NCBI GenBank assembly: GCA_900321515.1 | Contig: ONWI01000014.1 | Location: 1-13,896 of the forward strand | Source of the DNA: an uncultured Eubacteriales bacterium | Lineage (GTDB): Bacteria; Bacillota; Clostridia; Oscillospirales; Acutalibacteraceae | Direction of reading: 5' to 3' | Length of the DNA: 13,896 nt | In this document: positions 1-8,055 of the stretch, one piece after another | How positions within the stretch are numbered: position 1 is the first letter of the stretch | How the letters are laid out: the number at the start of each line of letters is the position of its first letter | Made by a program: the position numbers and the translations under genes | Notes under the pieces: generated by a model | Told to the model about the DNA's origin: nothing | Seen by the model: only the letters and a program-made list of their open reading frames with translations | Databases searched by the model: none

Positions 1-172
1 GGTTTTTTCGATTTCGGTATTCGCCCGACCGCAATTTTTTCCGGGTGCGTCTCGCTCGCTCGGCTCCGCCGAGCTTGTGGGGCGCTGTCCCCGGACCCCT
101 GGCAGGGAGCCTTGCCCCCTGCACCCCATTATTGGCGCTGCGCGCTTTCCTTTTTCGTTTTTTCAATCGCCT
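1..172. repeat. GC-rich multi-hairpin intergenic repeat, copy A
   Basis: This stretch between the window edge and the AAA+ gene's stop codon has no credible gene. It matches a second copy at 5481-5682. A 20-base block at 11-30 is identical to 5492-5511, and 103-154 matches 5608-5659 except for one base. It folds into small hairpins: GCTCGGC (58-64) with GCCGAGC (68-74), GGGG (79-82) with CCCC (89-92), and GCAGGG (102-107) with CCCTGC (117-122). On the plus strand a GCGC/GCGC mini-hairpin (135-145) precedes a T-rich run to about 163, so it may stop transcription arriving from the left. It may extend beyond the left edge. Similar dispersed repeats are common in Ruminococcaceae genomes (general knowledge, not searched). 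Confidence 0.75.
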
Positions 173-178
173 ATGATT

Positions 179-3100
179 TTACCCGCGCACTATTTCCAGA
201 CACTCTTCCTCGCTCAGCAGGTCTGACGGAATTATCGTCTTGCTTTCTTCATCGGAGAGATTTTCCGAATGAATAATCCTGCGCCGGAAGTTGGCGAGGG
301 TCTTTTCATAGACAGTGCGGGCGGTCCTGCCGTTGGAGTAGTATTCCATATGGGTCATTTTTTCAAATATCGGCAGGTAAATCTCCTTCACGCCGACCGC
401 AACGGAAAAGCCCCCCTTACGGCAGAAAAGAACAAATATGTCGTACATTTCATCCGCGGAGAAATCGTTGAAATGCACTTCTTCAACGCGTGAGCGCATT
501 CCGCTGTTTGACTTGTAAAGCCCCTGCATATCTTTTTCATAACCCGCAAATATCAGACAGCATTTTCGCCTGTGCTCTGGCTCGTCCATGAATGCTATAA
601 TCTGCTCGAGCGCTTCCTTTTTGTACCCGATCTCCGCACCGGAACCTCCGGCGTAGGAAAGACTGTATGCCTCGTCGATAAACAGCACGCCGTTGATGGA
701 TTTCTTGAGAAGCGCATAGGTCTTCTTGTCCGTCTCGCCGACATACTGACCTATAAGGTCCTTCGCTGTACAGGACATAAAATTATTGCTCTTTACAACA
801 CCCAGTTCATATAGACACTCCGCAAAAAGTCTGGCGCTGGTGGATTTGCCTGTGCCCGGATTGCCAACAAAGAAATAATAGCCGGGATTGATATTGTATG
901 TCGAACCGGCGCTCTTTCTGGCGTACAGAACTTCCTCCTGCTTGCGGATAATAACTTCCTTCAGGTCAGAAAGACCTATCTGCTCATTGAGGTCTTTCAT
1001 TATGTCCTCAAATGATCTGGGATTGATCTGATCCTTAATTTTTTCCATTTCTTCGGGAGGAATGTCGTCCGCGGTGTAGGTGTATTTGTCAGCGCCTTCA
1101 ATTGAAGCCGTGCGCCTGAGAAGACGCTTCTTCATGTCAGTCACAAGTTTTTTCACTTCGCCGGCATTTCCGAAATTCTCGGTGCGTGTGTTGTACTTAT
1201 GCTCCATAATAAGCCCGATGAATCTGTGAGCCTCGTCGGTTATGCTTCTGCCCTGGGATTCAATGGTCCTGTCGAATATCCGGACGAGCTGCGCGGGATT
1301 GTAATCGGGAAAACTGACTATCCTGACCCGGCGTGAAAGTCCGGCGTTCATCTTAAGAAAATCATCGACGCGATTTGAATACATGCCGAATATCATTTTG
1401 AAATCGTCGGCGTTCTCCGTCATGCGGGTCATCATTGCGCCCACTATCTCGGCGGAATAAGCCGAATCGGTTATCTGATATGCCTCGTCGATATATAGCA
1501 GTGAATTGCGGTCGATTGCCTCCTGTATTTTTTCTGCCGTCCTGCTTTTGGAATCGCCGACATGACTGCCAATAAGCTCGGACGCGTCAACAAATATGGT
1601 TTCAGTGCCGCCGAGCACTCCCATCATATGATAGAACTGTCCGATCAGCTTGCCTACCGTGGTCTTGCCCGTTCCGGGGTTTCCGGCGAAGATATAGTGA
1701 TCCGGATAAGAATCCGGCTTGATTCCGCGTCGTTTGCAGTCCTGCGCGTCGAGTATTTCAAGGCGCACGTTTTCAAACAGTTCCTTTACAAATTCAAGCC
1801 CGACATATCTGTCAAGCTCACTGTATATTTCGTCTATGGAAGAAACTCCGTGTCTGTCAAAATACTTGCCGTAACTGCCGAAGTCTCCGGTGATAATGCG
1901 GCGTTTTTCGTCATCGCGGAGTGAAGCCTGCATTTTCACGTCCCGGGCTATCGCGACAACATCCCTCGCATTGCCAAAGTTGGCGCGGTCACGCTGATCG
2001 TACAGATTCTTGAAGAAAAGATCGAGATCCAGAGGAACTTCTCCGCTCTCTTCTTCTTCGTCACCCGCAAAGCTGTAGCCGTCCCTGCGGCAGTTTGAGA
2101 TAAATATTTCCTTCAGCAGATCCGGCGGATAGTCCTCGATAGTGAGTATATTCGACTTGCCGAAACGGCTGCTCAGACCGGGATTCATCTTAAGCAGCCG
2201 GTCCATAGGTTCGGGATACCCCGCCATTATCATGCAGAAGCGGTACTGCCTTGTATTGGTCATGGCCGCAACCAGCTCGTCTATTGCTTCTTTGGAATAA
2301 TTATTATCCTCGCTCCTGTCAATCAATGAGTAAGCGTCGTCGAGAAACAGCACGCTCTCCTGAGCTTCCATTATCTTTTCACGCGTGCGTCCGGGAGTTC
2401 CGCCGACATATCTGTCAACGAGGTCGTCCTTGGTCGCTTCAATTGTAAGTCCCTTTTTGAGAATGCCGTTCTCATAAAATATCTGTCCGATTAGCCGCGC
2501 CACGGTGGTCTTGCCCACTCCGGGATTTCCCCTTATCACAAAATTCGGTATGGGATAATCAAAGCCGGAATTGTCGTCGGGAGTGTCAATGCGCTCATTG
2601 GAGCAGGTTTTATTTTTCGCGGACGTAACCGTCCCTTGCGTTTTAAGGGCACGGGCTTTTTTCTTTTTGTAATCCTCAACGATTTCGCTTACCCGCTTTG
2701 CAACTGCTTCCCAGCCCCTTGTGTTCATCAGCTGCTCCATCGGATCGGAGCTGTCCTTTGCCCGGAACCGGCTGAATATGCTCTTCACGGCGTCCTCGGT
2801 AAATTCCACCACTCTGCCGGGCTGCCGCTTCATGTAGAGCACGATGTTTTCATATACCGAACTGAGATAGCCCGCTCTGTTTTCCTCGCGGTCGGCTTCC
2901 CTGCTCAGGAACATGAGTGATGATACAATGGGGCGTATTTCACTGCGCTTATAATTCAGCCGTTTTCCGCCGTCGCCGACAATCCGCAGATATTCCAGCA
3001 TATAGCGGAATTCATCCTGGTTTGGGAGCCCTATGCCGACGGTGCAGCTGCGGTTGATTGTCCTGTTGGAATTAAAAAACCTGCTGCGGAACACATTGCC

Positions 3101-3808
3101 GCTCGCCAGATTGTCGAGAAGCTGCGAGAGCGAATCCGAATTCATTTGCGGCGCGAGAAATATGCATATATTCTCGTTGCCGGAGAGTCCGTACTCGTCC
3201 CACAGATGCGACAACAGCTCGGAATACTGCTGCATCGGCGCGGCTCCGTCGGTCACAAAGTCCTGAAAGAAGGTAAAGACGACCGCCGTCTTTACGCTGC
3301 TGTCAGCCATCATTTTTTTCGCGTCGTCGAGAAACTCGGCCGGGGTTATCTTAGGCTGTTTGTAGATGAGCTTGGGGTTGTCGCCGCCCGCATTTTCGTT
3401 TGGCTGAAGCGTAGGCGTATCCTGCGTATTCCCGGGAGAGCTGCTTTCAGACGGTTCCGTCGGCGCTTCGCTGCGGTGTACTGCCGCGGCGGCGGAAGGA
3501 TTGAGTATCCTGCGCTTCCTGCGTCCTGCCGGAGAAGGCGCGGACTGTGAACTGTCCCGCCCCGGCTGCTGCATCTGCCTGTTCTTATTGATTGCCAGAA
3601 CCGCGCTCTCGTCATCCAGCACGAATTTTCCAACGTTCCTGGCTCCCGAATAATAGACTATCTGACGGTATCCGAGACTGCGGAGATACTGATTGAGGAA
3701 CGGGCGGAAGTTGCTCTTTTGCAGGTCGGGCGTAATAAACATATCGTCAAGATTGCCGTATATCAGAAATATCTTGTTAAGCTCGGGACGTTCCAATACG
3801 GAACTCAT
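179..3808 (-). CDS. Triple CbxX/SpoVK-type AAA+ ATPase with degenerate N-terminal module
   Basis: This 1209-aa protein is predicted to be an ATP-driven protein remodeller of the CbxX/CfxQ/SpoVK AAA+ group; its substrate is unknown. Three P-loop modules are visible. Walker A is GNPGVGKTT at 427-435, GNPGTGKTT at 709-717 and GNPGTGKST at 982-990. Walker B lies at 486-493 (LDDAY), 770-777 (IDEAY) and 1041-1048 (IDEAY). Likely arginine fingers are R548, R827 and R1107. Pore-loop-like YVG occurs in modules 1 (467) and 3 (1022); module 2 has HVG (749). Residues 1-345 look like a further AAA-type fold without a P-loop, interrupted by a Ser/Pro/Ala-rich stretch (about 77-145). Family members with one or two modules are usual, so this one is large. 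The ATG start follows GGGGTGAT at good spacing. It lies 34 bases after the membrane-anchored coiled-coil gene, so the two are probably cotranscribed. Confidence 0.9.
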   Translation of the reverse strand: MSSVLERPELNKIFLIYGNLDDMFITPDLQKSNFRPFLNQYLRSLGYRQIVYYSGARNVGKFVLDDESAVLAINKNRQMQQPGRDSSQSAPSPAGRRKRRILNPSAAAAVHRSEAPTEPSESSSPGNTQDTPTLQPNENAGGDNPKLIYKQPKITPAEFLDDAKKMMADSSVKTAVVFTFFQDFVTDGAAPMQQYSELLSHLWDEYGLSGNENICIFLAPQMNSDSLSQLLDNLASGNVFRSRFFNSNRTINRSCTVGIGLPNQDEFRYMLEYLRIVGDGGKRLNYKRSEIRPIVSSLMFLSREADREENRAGYLSSVYENIVLYMKRQPGRVVEFTEDAVKSIFSRFRAKDSSDPMEQLMNTRGWEAVAKRVSEIVEDYKKKKARALKTQGTVTSAKNKTCSNERIDTPDDNSGFDYPIPNFVIRGNPGVGKTTVARLIGQIFYENGILKKGLTIEATKDDLVDRYVGGTPGRTREKIMEAQESVLFLDDAYSLIDRSEDNNYSKEAIDELVAAMTNTRQYRFCMIMAGYPEPMDRLLKMNPGLSSRFGKSNILTIEDYPPDLLKEIFISNCRRDGYSFAGDEEEESGEVPLDLDLFFKNLYDQRDRANFGNARDVVAIARDVKMQASLRDDEKRRIITGDFGSYGKYFDRHGVSSIDEIYSELDRYVGLEFVKELFENVRLEILDAQDCKRRGIKPDSYPDHYIFAGNPGTGKTTVGKLIGQFYHMMGVLGGTETIFVDASELIGSHVGDSKSRTAEKIQEAIDRNSLLYIDEAYQITDSAYSAEIVGAMMTRMTENADDFKMIFGMYSNRVDDFLKMNAGLSRRVRIVSFPDYNPAQLVRIFDRTIESQGRSITDEAHRFIGLIMEHKYNTRTENFGNAGEVKKLVTDMKKRLLRRTASIEGADKYTYTADDIPPEEMEKIKDQINPRSFEDIMKDLNEQIGLSDLKEVIIRKQEEVLYARKSAGSTYNINPGYYFFVGNPGTGKSTSARLFAECLYELGVVKSNNFMSCTAKDLIGQYVGETDKKTYALLKKSINGVLFIDEAYSLSYAGGSGAEIGYKKEALEQIIAFMDEPEHRRKCCLIFAGYEKDMQGLYKSNSGMRSRVEEVHFNDFSADEMYDIFVLFCRKGGFSVAVGVKEIYLPIFEKMTHMEYYSNGRTARTVYEKTLANFRRRIIHSENLSDEESKTIIPSDLLSEEECLEIVRG

Positions 3809-3842
3809 TATATCACCCCATTCAGCGGCATGATTGCTGTAA

Positions 3843-5360
3843 TCATTTTTTGAGTTTTTTCCTTGTCTCTGTATCAGCCGAGAGTTTGCCGCGGGTTTCG
3901 CCCTTGCATTTCAGACTGCACTGAGCGTAAGGGGCGGAACCTTTAACCACATTTTCCACACACTCGCGGTAGTATGCCTTGCGTTCCTCGTTAGCCTCGT
4001 CGCCCTTGGTCTGCTTCAGATCGACATGAGTCTGGACGTCGCCGTTTTCCAGAAGCTCGGGCGCCAGAGTAATGATAAGCTCCTCCCCGGTAGCTTCGTT
4101 TTCGAGTCCGATGTGAAGCGCCTTGTCGTGCGCGTTGTCATCGTAGGCATATCCGCTGAAAGTGAAATTGTGCTCCTCAAAGAAGTCTATGATGTCCTCG
4201 CTGATATTCTGGCGTGAAAATGCGTTGTTCATGTTGGCAACCGCCTTGTTCATGCATACGGAAATCGCCGGATAAAGCTCGTTATTCAGAAAATCCACCG
4301 ACGACCTGAGCTGCTCGGCAGTGAGGTTTTCCGCATCCTCCCTGCGAAGCGCTTCGTACATCTCGTTGGCGCGGTGACGCAGATAATCGTAGCGGGTCTG
4401 TCCCTTTGAGTTTTTATCGGTGTAGTCAGCAATACGCATTCCTACTATTTCGTTTTCCAGAGTCTTGCCGGAACATTTCTCGGCGTGCGCCTTTGCCGCC
4501 TCGGTGACTGTCTCCTGAGATTCTATGAATGTCTTGACCTCTTCCGAAAGAACCAGCGCCAGCTTGTAATAATTGTCCCATTCTTTCTGAGCCGAGTCAG
4601 CTTCGTATATCTCTTCCAGTGTTGCCGTGGCGACATCCTTCGCCCCGGCTATCGCACTCTCATAGCTGCCGCTGTTGTAAAGGTCTATGACCTGATTCAA
4701 CTGGCTGCGGAGAGCGGCAATCTGACGCGACGAGAATTTCCTGCCGTTGTAATCTTCCTCCAATGCCGTCAGAAGAGTTGTCGCTTCGCTGAAATAGCCT
4801 TCGGCAATCTCCGAGGCACGCTTGTTCTTTTCCGCGATATCGGCTTTGAGCTGCCCGATCTCGCCCATCCGCGCCGCGTACTGCTCGTTGATCTGACGGG
4901 TGACCTGGCTCATGCTCTCGGATATCCTGCTTCTGTAATTCTGATTGAATCGCTCCTGCGTGTCGGTTATTGAATTAATCACCTGAGCGTGGGACTGCTT
5001 CATCTGTCTGACATAATCGCCGAACGCGCCGGCGTCCTGCTGCTGTGCCGCCCGGCTCATCGCCGCGCGCTGCTGTTCAAGCTCACGCATCATCTGATTT
5101 GACGCCTGCACATTCAGGGCATTCTGCTCATTCATGCTGCGCTGCATTTCGCCCCGGAAATTGCCTATGCTTATCGCAGCGTCACTCTGTCGGATTTCCT
5201 TGCGTTCCTCTCTCTTTTTCTGCTCGTAATTGACCGCAGCCTTTCCCGCCTTGACCCCCGCAACGGCTATTCCCGCAACGGCAAGTCCTCCCAGCACAAA
5301 CGGCATTGCTCCGAGCGCCAGCAGCGGCAACAGTATTAATCCTCCGGATTCTCCGCTCAT
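3843..5360 (-). CDS. Membrane-anchored coiled-coil protein, paralogue of the 484-aa protein
   Basis: I do not recognise this 505-aa protein as a named family. Residues 8-40 form a Gly/Ala-rich hydrophobic hairpin or one to two membrane helices, directly followed by a basic stretch (YEQKKREERK). About 45-185 is Gln/Met/Arg-rich and strongly helical, probably coiled coil. A helical domain at 186-280 aligns with residues 131-224 of the neighbouring 484-aa protein. A mixed alpha/beta region (about 350-460) and a Lys-rich tail follow. The basic residues after the membrane segment suggest that the bulk lies in the cytoplasm. The start is supported by AAGGAG with an 8-base spacer. The gene sits between a GC-rich repeat upstream and the AAA+ gene downstream. 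I infer that it tethers or is acted on by the AAA+ protein; direct evidence is lacking. Confidence 0.85.
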   Translation of the reverse strand: MSGESGGLILLPLLALGAMPFVLGGLAVAGIAVAGVKAGKAAVNYEQKKREERKEIRQSDAAISIGNFRGEMQRSMNEQNALNVQASNQMMRELEQQRAAMSRAAQQQDAGAFGDYVRQMKQSHAQVINSITDTQERFNQNYRSRISESMSQVTRQINEQYAARMGEIGQLKADIAEKNKRASEIAEGYFSEATTLLTALEEDYNGRKFSSRQIAALRSQLNQVIDLYNSGSYESAIAGAKDVATATLEEIYEADSAQKEWDNYYKLALVLSEEVKTFIESQETVTEAAKAHAEKCSGKTLENEIVGMRIADYTDKNSKGQTRYDYLRHRANEMYEALRREDAENLTAEQLRSSVDFLNNELYPAISVCMNKAVANMNNAFSRQNISEDIIDFFEEHNFTFSGYAYDDNAHDKALHIGLENEATGEELIITLAPELLENGDVQTHVDLKQTKGDEANEERKAYYRECVENVVKGSAPYAQCSLKCKGETRGKLSADTETRKKLKK

Positions 5361-5383
5361 CTTATTATCTCCTTTTTTGGTTT

Positions 5384-5412
5384 ATTATAGCCGATTGCAA
5401 AATTTGAAAAAA
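5384..5412 (-). promoter_or_regulatory. Candidate internal promoter for the coiled-coil/AAA+ pair
   Basis: On the minus strand a perfect TATAAT (5384-5389) lies about 24 bases before the ATG of the 505-aa gene. At 17 bases' spacing the -35 position (5407-5412) is TTTTTT, a poor match, and no extended -10 TG is present. The position just after the GC-rich repeat and just before a good ribosome binding site supports a separate start for the last two genes. The intergenic stretch 5361-5670 otherwise holds only the repeat copy and about 70 bases (5413-5480) in which I see nothing. Confidence 0.4.
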
Positions 5413-5480
5413 GCGATAATACGGGGGTTGGATGTTTTGAAGGGGGAGCTTTTTTCTCCGGTCGCGGGAAGGACGGATTC

Positions 5481-5682
5481 GGATTTTTCCTATTTCGGTA
5501 TTCGCCCGACCCCGTTTTAATCTTAGTGCGTTTCGCTCGGTCGGCTTCGCCTCCCTCGTGGTGGCTCTGCCCCCACCGCCCCCGCAAGGGCGCTGCCCTT
5601 GACCCGCCAGGGAGCCTTGCCCCCTGGACCCCATTATTGGCGCTGCGCGCTTTCCTTTTTCTTTTTACTTTTACAATCGCCT
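5481..5682. repeat. GC-rich multi-hairpin intergenic repeat, copy B (inside the gene cluster)
   Basis: This is the second copy of the repeat at 1-172, in the same orientation and again directly 3' of a minus-strand gene; its last bases run into the 3' end of the 484-aa gene. Hairpins visible are CCAGGG (5607-5612) with CCCTGG (5622-5627), and CAAGGG (5585-5590) with CCCTTG (5596-5601). There is also a GTGG/CCAC hairpin around 5558-5577 that copy A lacks. The 9-base loop AGCCTTGCC is identical in both copies, while the closing base pair is swapped from G-C in A to C-G in B. Copy B is about 30 bases longer. Short reading frames through it are low-complexity and have no ribosome binding sites, so I do not call them genes. 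Confidence 0.75.
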
Positions 5683-7125
5683 CAGTTTTGTTTTCTCCAG
5701 GTCAGCCGCCGTTTCTTTATAGATTCTGCTGGAGCTAACCTTAAGCTCGTTGATATCGGGTGTATAACTGACCGTTTCCTCCGCATCCTCTCCAAGACTT
5801 ACCGCTTCACAGATGTGTCTGTAAATGTCTCTGGAATACTGCGGCTGTTCCGCTCCTCCGTAGTCTATGTGAAGGATAATTCGGTTGCTTACTTTCTGCT
5901 TTGTCTCTATGGGAAGTATATAGACATAGATCGTACTGCCCGATGAATTATTGAACACCAGCCTGAGCCACTCGCGGGTATCCTCCTTCACCGAATCGTC
6001 GCCGAACTGTATCCGGACGTAGTCCCGGTAGTCTTTGGATGCAATCGTTTCCTCCCCCGCTTCTCTGAATCCGGAAAGCTCCGCTATCCATATCAGATTG
6101 ATTTCGTCCTTTAGGAAGTCGATTATCTGCTCTCCCCACTCTGCACGATGGCACGAAGCGGTATATCTTTCCTTGTAAATTGAGCCGAGCCTGGTAAGCC
6201 TTTCATTTAGACTGTCTACATCCTGAACGCATTTTTTCAGCTCTTCGGTTGACGCTCCGTCGGTTTTTCTGAGATAAGCCTCTTTTCCGTCCTTTTCGAC
6301 TGCCGAAATTACATCGCTTATAGTATTGCAGGCTTGTACGATCTCGGCATATTCCCCGCGCGACCAGTAATTGATTTCAATGAGTCTTCTCTTGCGGGAG
6401 TCCGCATCGTCGCAGGTCTGACCGATGTACTGCTTCCAGTCGTCAAGCTCCTGTTTTACCCTCTGCTTCAGATAATTCAATTTAAGCAGGAGCAGATCGT
6501 ATTGCCGATCCCATTCGTCCGCCTTGTCGTCTATATTGAACCCCAGGCGTTCCAGCCCCGTTTTTGCGGAAACCGCAACGGCGGATGCCGCCTCAAAAAG
6601 CCCTGCCTTGTAAAGCTGCTGTCCGTCTTTCAGTGAATTGTAAAATATCGCAAGACGCTTCGGCATGAATTTCTCGTGCGGCTTGACTTCAACGCCGCGG
6701 AACGCTGCGACGGCCTTCCGCAAATATTCCTGCGCTTGTGCGCTGCTGCCTTCCTCGCGGCGGTTGATATCACCGCGAAGCTCCTGCACCGCTCTTTCAA
6801 GTTCCGTGTTTTTCTGCGCAAGCGCTTCCTCATTACGTCTGACCTCATTCAGCAGCCGGCTGTAATCGGCGTCAATCTCGGCGAGCTTCCTGCCCGCCTC
6901 ATCGCTGAGAGAATACTGATATTCCCTCAGAAGCCTTTCATATTCCGCCCGCGCCGCGGAATCATGTTCCTTTATCGCCCGCTGCATATCCGACCGGTAT
7001 TTTTCCAGATTGCGGCGGTTTTCATCTATCATGCTCTGTCTGACGCGCTCGGCTTGTTCATTCTGCGATCTGAGCTGATTTTGCAGGTCTCTGATCTCGC
7101 GCTCCAGACGCTTTAATTCGTCCAT
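5671..7125 (-). CDS. Soluble coiled-coil protein, paralogue of the membrane-anchored 505-aa protein
   Basis: This 484-aa protein has no signal peptide or membrane segment and no family name I recognise. Residues 1-125 are a long charged coiled coil. A helical domain (131-228) follows, with the pattern LYxxG(Y/F)ExA at 171-179 and EWD at 204-206; both recur in the 505-aa protein at a constant offset of 56 residues. The rest is helical to about 345, then a probably alpha/beta domain containing a WLRLVFNN strand and a tail. Its relative starts the next transcription unit, suggesting the two form a hetero-complex or work on opposite sides of one assembly. The start follows AAAGAG at 8 bases and is 12 bases after the previous stop, consistent with an operon. 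Its last codons lie in repeat copy B. Confidence 0.85.
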   Translation of the reverse strand: MDELKRLEREIRDLQNQLRSQNEQAERVRQSMIDENRRNLEKYRSDMQRAIKEHDSAARAEYERLLREYQYSLSDEAGRKLAEIDADYSRLLNEVRRNEEALAQKNTELERAVQELRGDINRREEGSSAQAQEYLRKAVAAFRGVEVKPHEKFMPKRLAIFYNSLKDGQQLYKAGLFEAASAVAVSAKTGLERLGFNIDDKADEWDRQYDLLLLKLNYLKQRVKQELDDWKQYIGQTCDDADSRKRRLIEINYWSRGEYAEIVQACNTISDVISAVEKDGKEAYLRKTDGASTEELKKCVQDVDSLNERLTRLGSIYKERYTASCHRAEWGEQIIDFLKDEINLIWIAELSGFREAGEETIASKDYRDYVRIQFGDDSVKEDTREWLRLVFNNSSGSTIYVYILPIETKQKVSNRIILHIDYGGAEQPQYSRDIYRHICEAVSLGEDAEETVSYTPDINELKVSSSRIYKETAADLEKTKLRRL

Positions 7126-7137
7126 AACGTCAACTCT

Positions 7138-8055
7138 TTACTGTCGTTTGTTGGATTTGACTTCGTTCTCGATTTCCATTGTCTTCTTCTGCCTGCCGAG
7201 AATAACGACGCTTATCTGCTTCTCCGCCTGTTCGAGCTTATCGGATATCTCCTTCAATAATTCCTCTATCGGCTGAATGTCGTTGTCCCTGTAATAATCT
7301 ATCACCGACTGATCCGCGCCGTACCGCAGCCGGTATTCCTCAAGCTCACTCGCAAATTCGCCATAGTCTTTTTCGTATTCCGATTCGAGCTTACTGAGCA
7401 TATCCTTTGCCGACTGCCTGCGTTGCCTCAGATTATTCAGTTTTTCCTCGGCTTTTTTTATCTCAGCCTGTATTTTTTCCATTTCGGGATCGACTTCCGG
7501 TTCCGCCGTTCTGTCAGGCTCGGAGGGCTGCGTGAAAGCATCAGCGGGAGACGTCGGCACATCAGGATCAAGCGGCAAACCGGCATGTTCTGCTGCGTTG
7601 GTCTCCGGAACAGACGAAGCGACCGGCAGTTCATCCTCCTGCGGACCGCCGTATGTCAGCCGAAGAAGATATTTTACATTGCCCTGCGGTATGAATTCAA
7701 TTGATGTAAGCATTTCGCTTATGTCATATTGTCTTTCAACCGTTTTTGTCGCGCTCCTGAAAATGCAAAGCTTCTTCTCGGCATCAGATTGCTGTCCGCT
7801 GAATCCGAATGTAACCCTGAGAGCTCCGCTCACAGTGATCGGACGAATAGTCAGCACTTCTCCGGAAGGGTCTTCGGAAATATTGAATTTGCCGAACACC
7901 TGAACCCGACTGCCTTCGCGGCGTATCCGGGATATATAATCCTGAGCTTCCCCGCCGTCCTGTGCAAGCGAAATGCTGATGTTTCCGCTTTTCAGTTCCT
8001 TTAAAATATTGAGCTTTACCGAATCCCTGCCGAATAGTTCTGTATCAGAAGTCAT
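7138..8055 (-). CDS. Unrecognised beta-rich domain plus C-terminal coiled coil
   Basis: This 305-aa protein is of unknown function. Residues 1-130 alternate short hydrophobic strands with Gly and Asp turns and read as a beta-rich domain. Residues 131-175 are a Pro/Ser/Thr/Glu linker. From about 176 a heptad-like, highly charged coiled coil runs almost to the end, and the tail is basic. No catalytic motif is evident, so a binding or adaptor role is likely. An open frame reaches up to 8106, but I choose ATG at 8055: it is preceded by GGAGG and GGGG about 8 bases upstream. It overlaps the end of the radical SAM gene by 11 bases, which suggests translational coupling. The next gene begins 12 bases downstream. 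The shared coiled-coil character suggests that it binds one of the next two products. Confidence 0.85.
   Translation of the reverse strand: MTSDTELFGRDSVKLNILKELKSGNISISLAQDGGEAQDYISRIRREGSRVQVFGKFNISEDPSGEVLTIRPITVSGALRVTFGFSGQQSDAEKKLCIFRSATKTVERQYDISEMLTSIEFIPQGNVKYLLRLTYGGPQEDELPVASSVPETNAAEHAGLPLDPDVPTSPADAFTQPSEPDRTAEPEVDPEMEKIQAEIKKAEEKLNNLRQRRQSAKDMLSKLESEYEKDYGEFASELEEYRLRYGADQSVIDYYRDNDIQPIEELLKEISDKLEQAEKQISVVILGRQKKTMEIENEVKSNKRQ

Noticed and set aside
5357..5634. Two short minus-strand frames (76 and 89 codons) across repeat copy B
   Set aside because: They translate GC-rich repeat into low-complexity Arg/Gly/Pro sequence, overlap each other and a better supported promoter and start, and have no convincing ribosome binding site.
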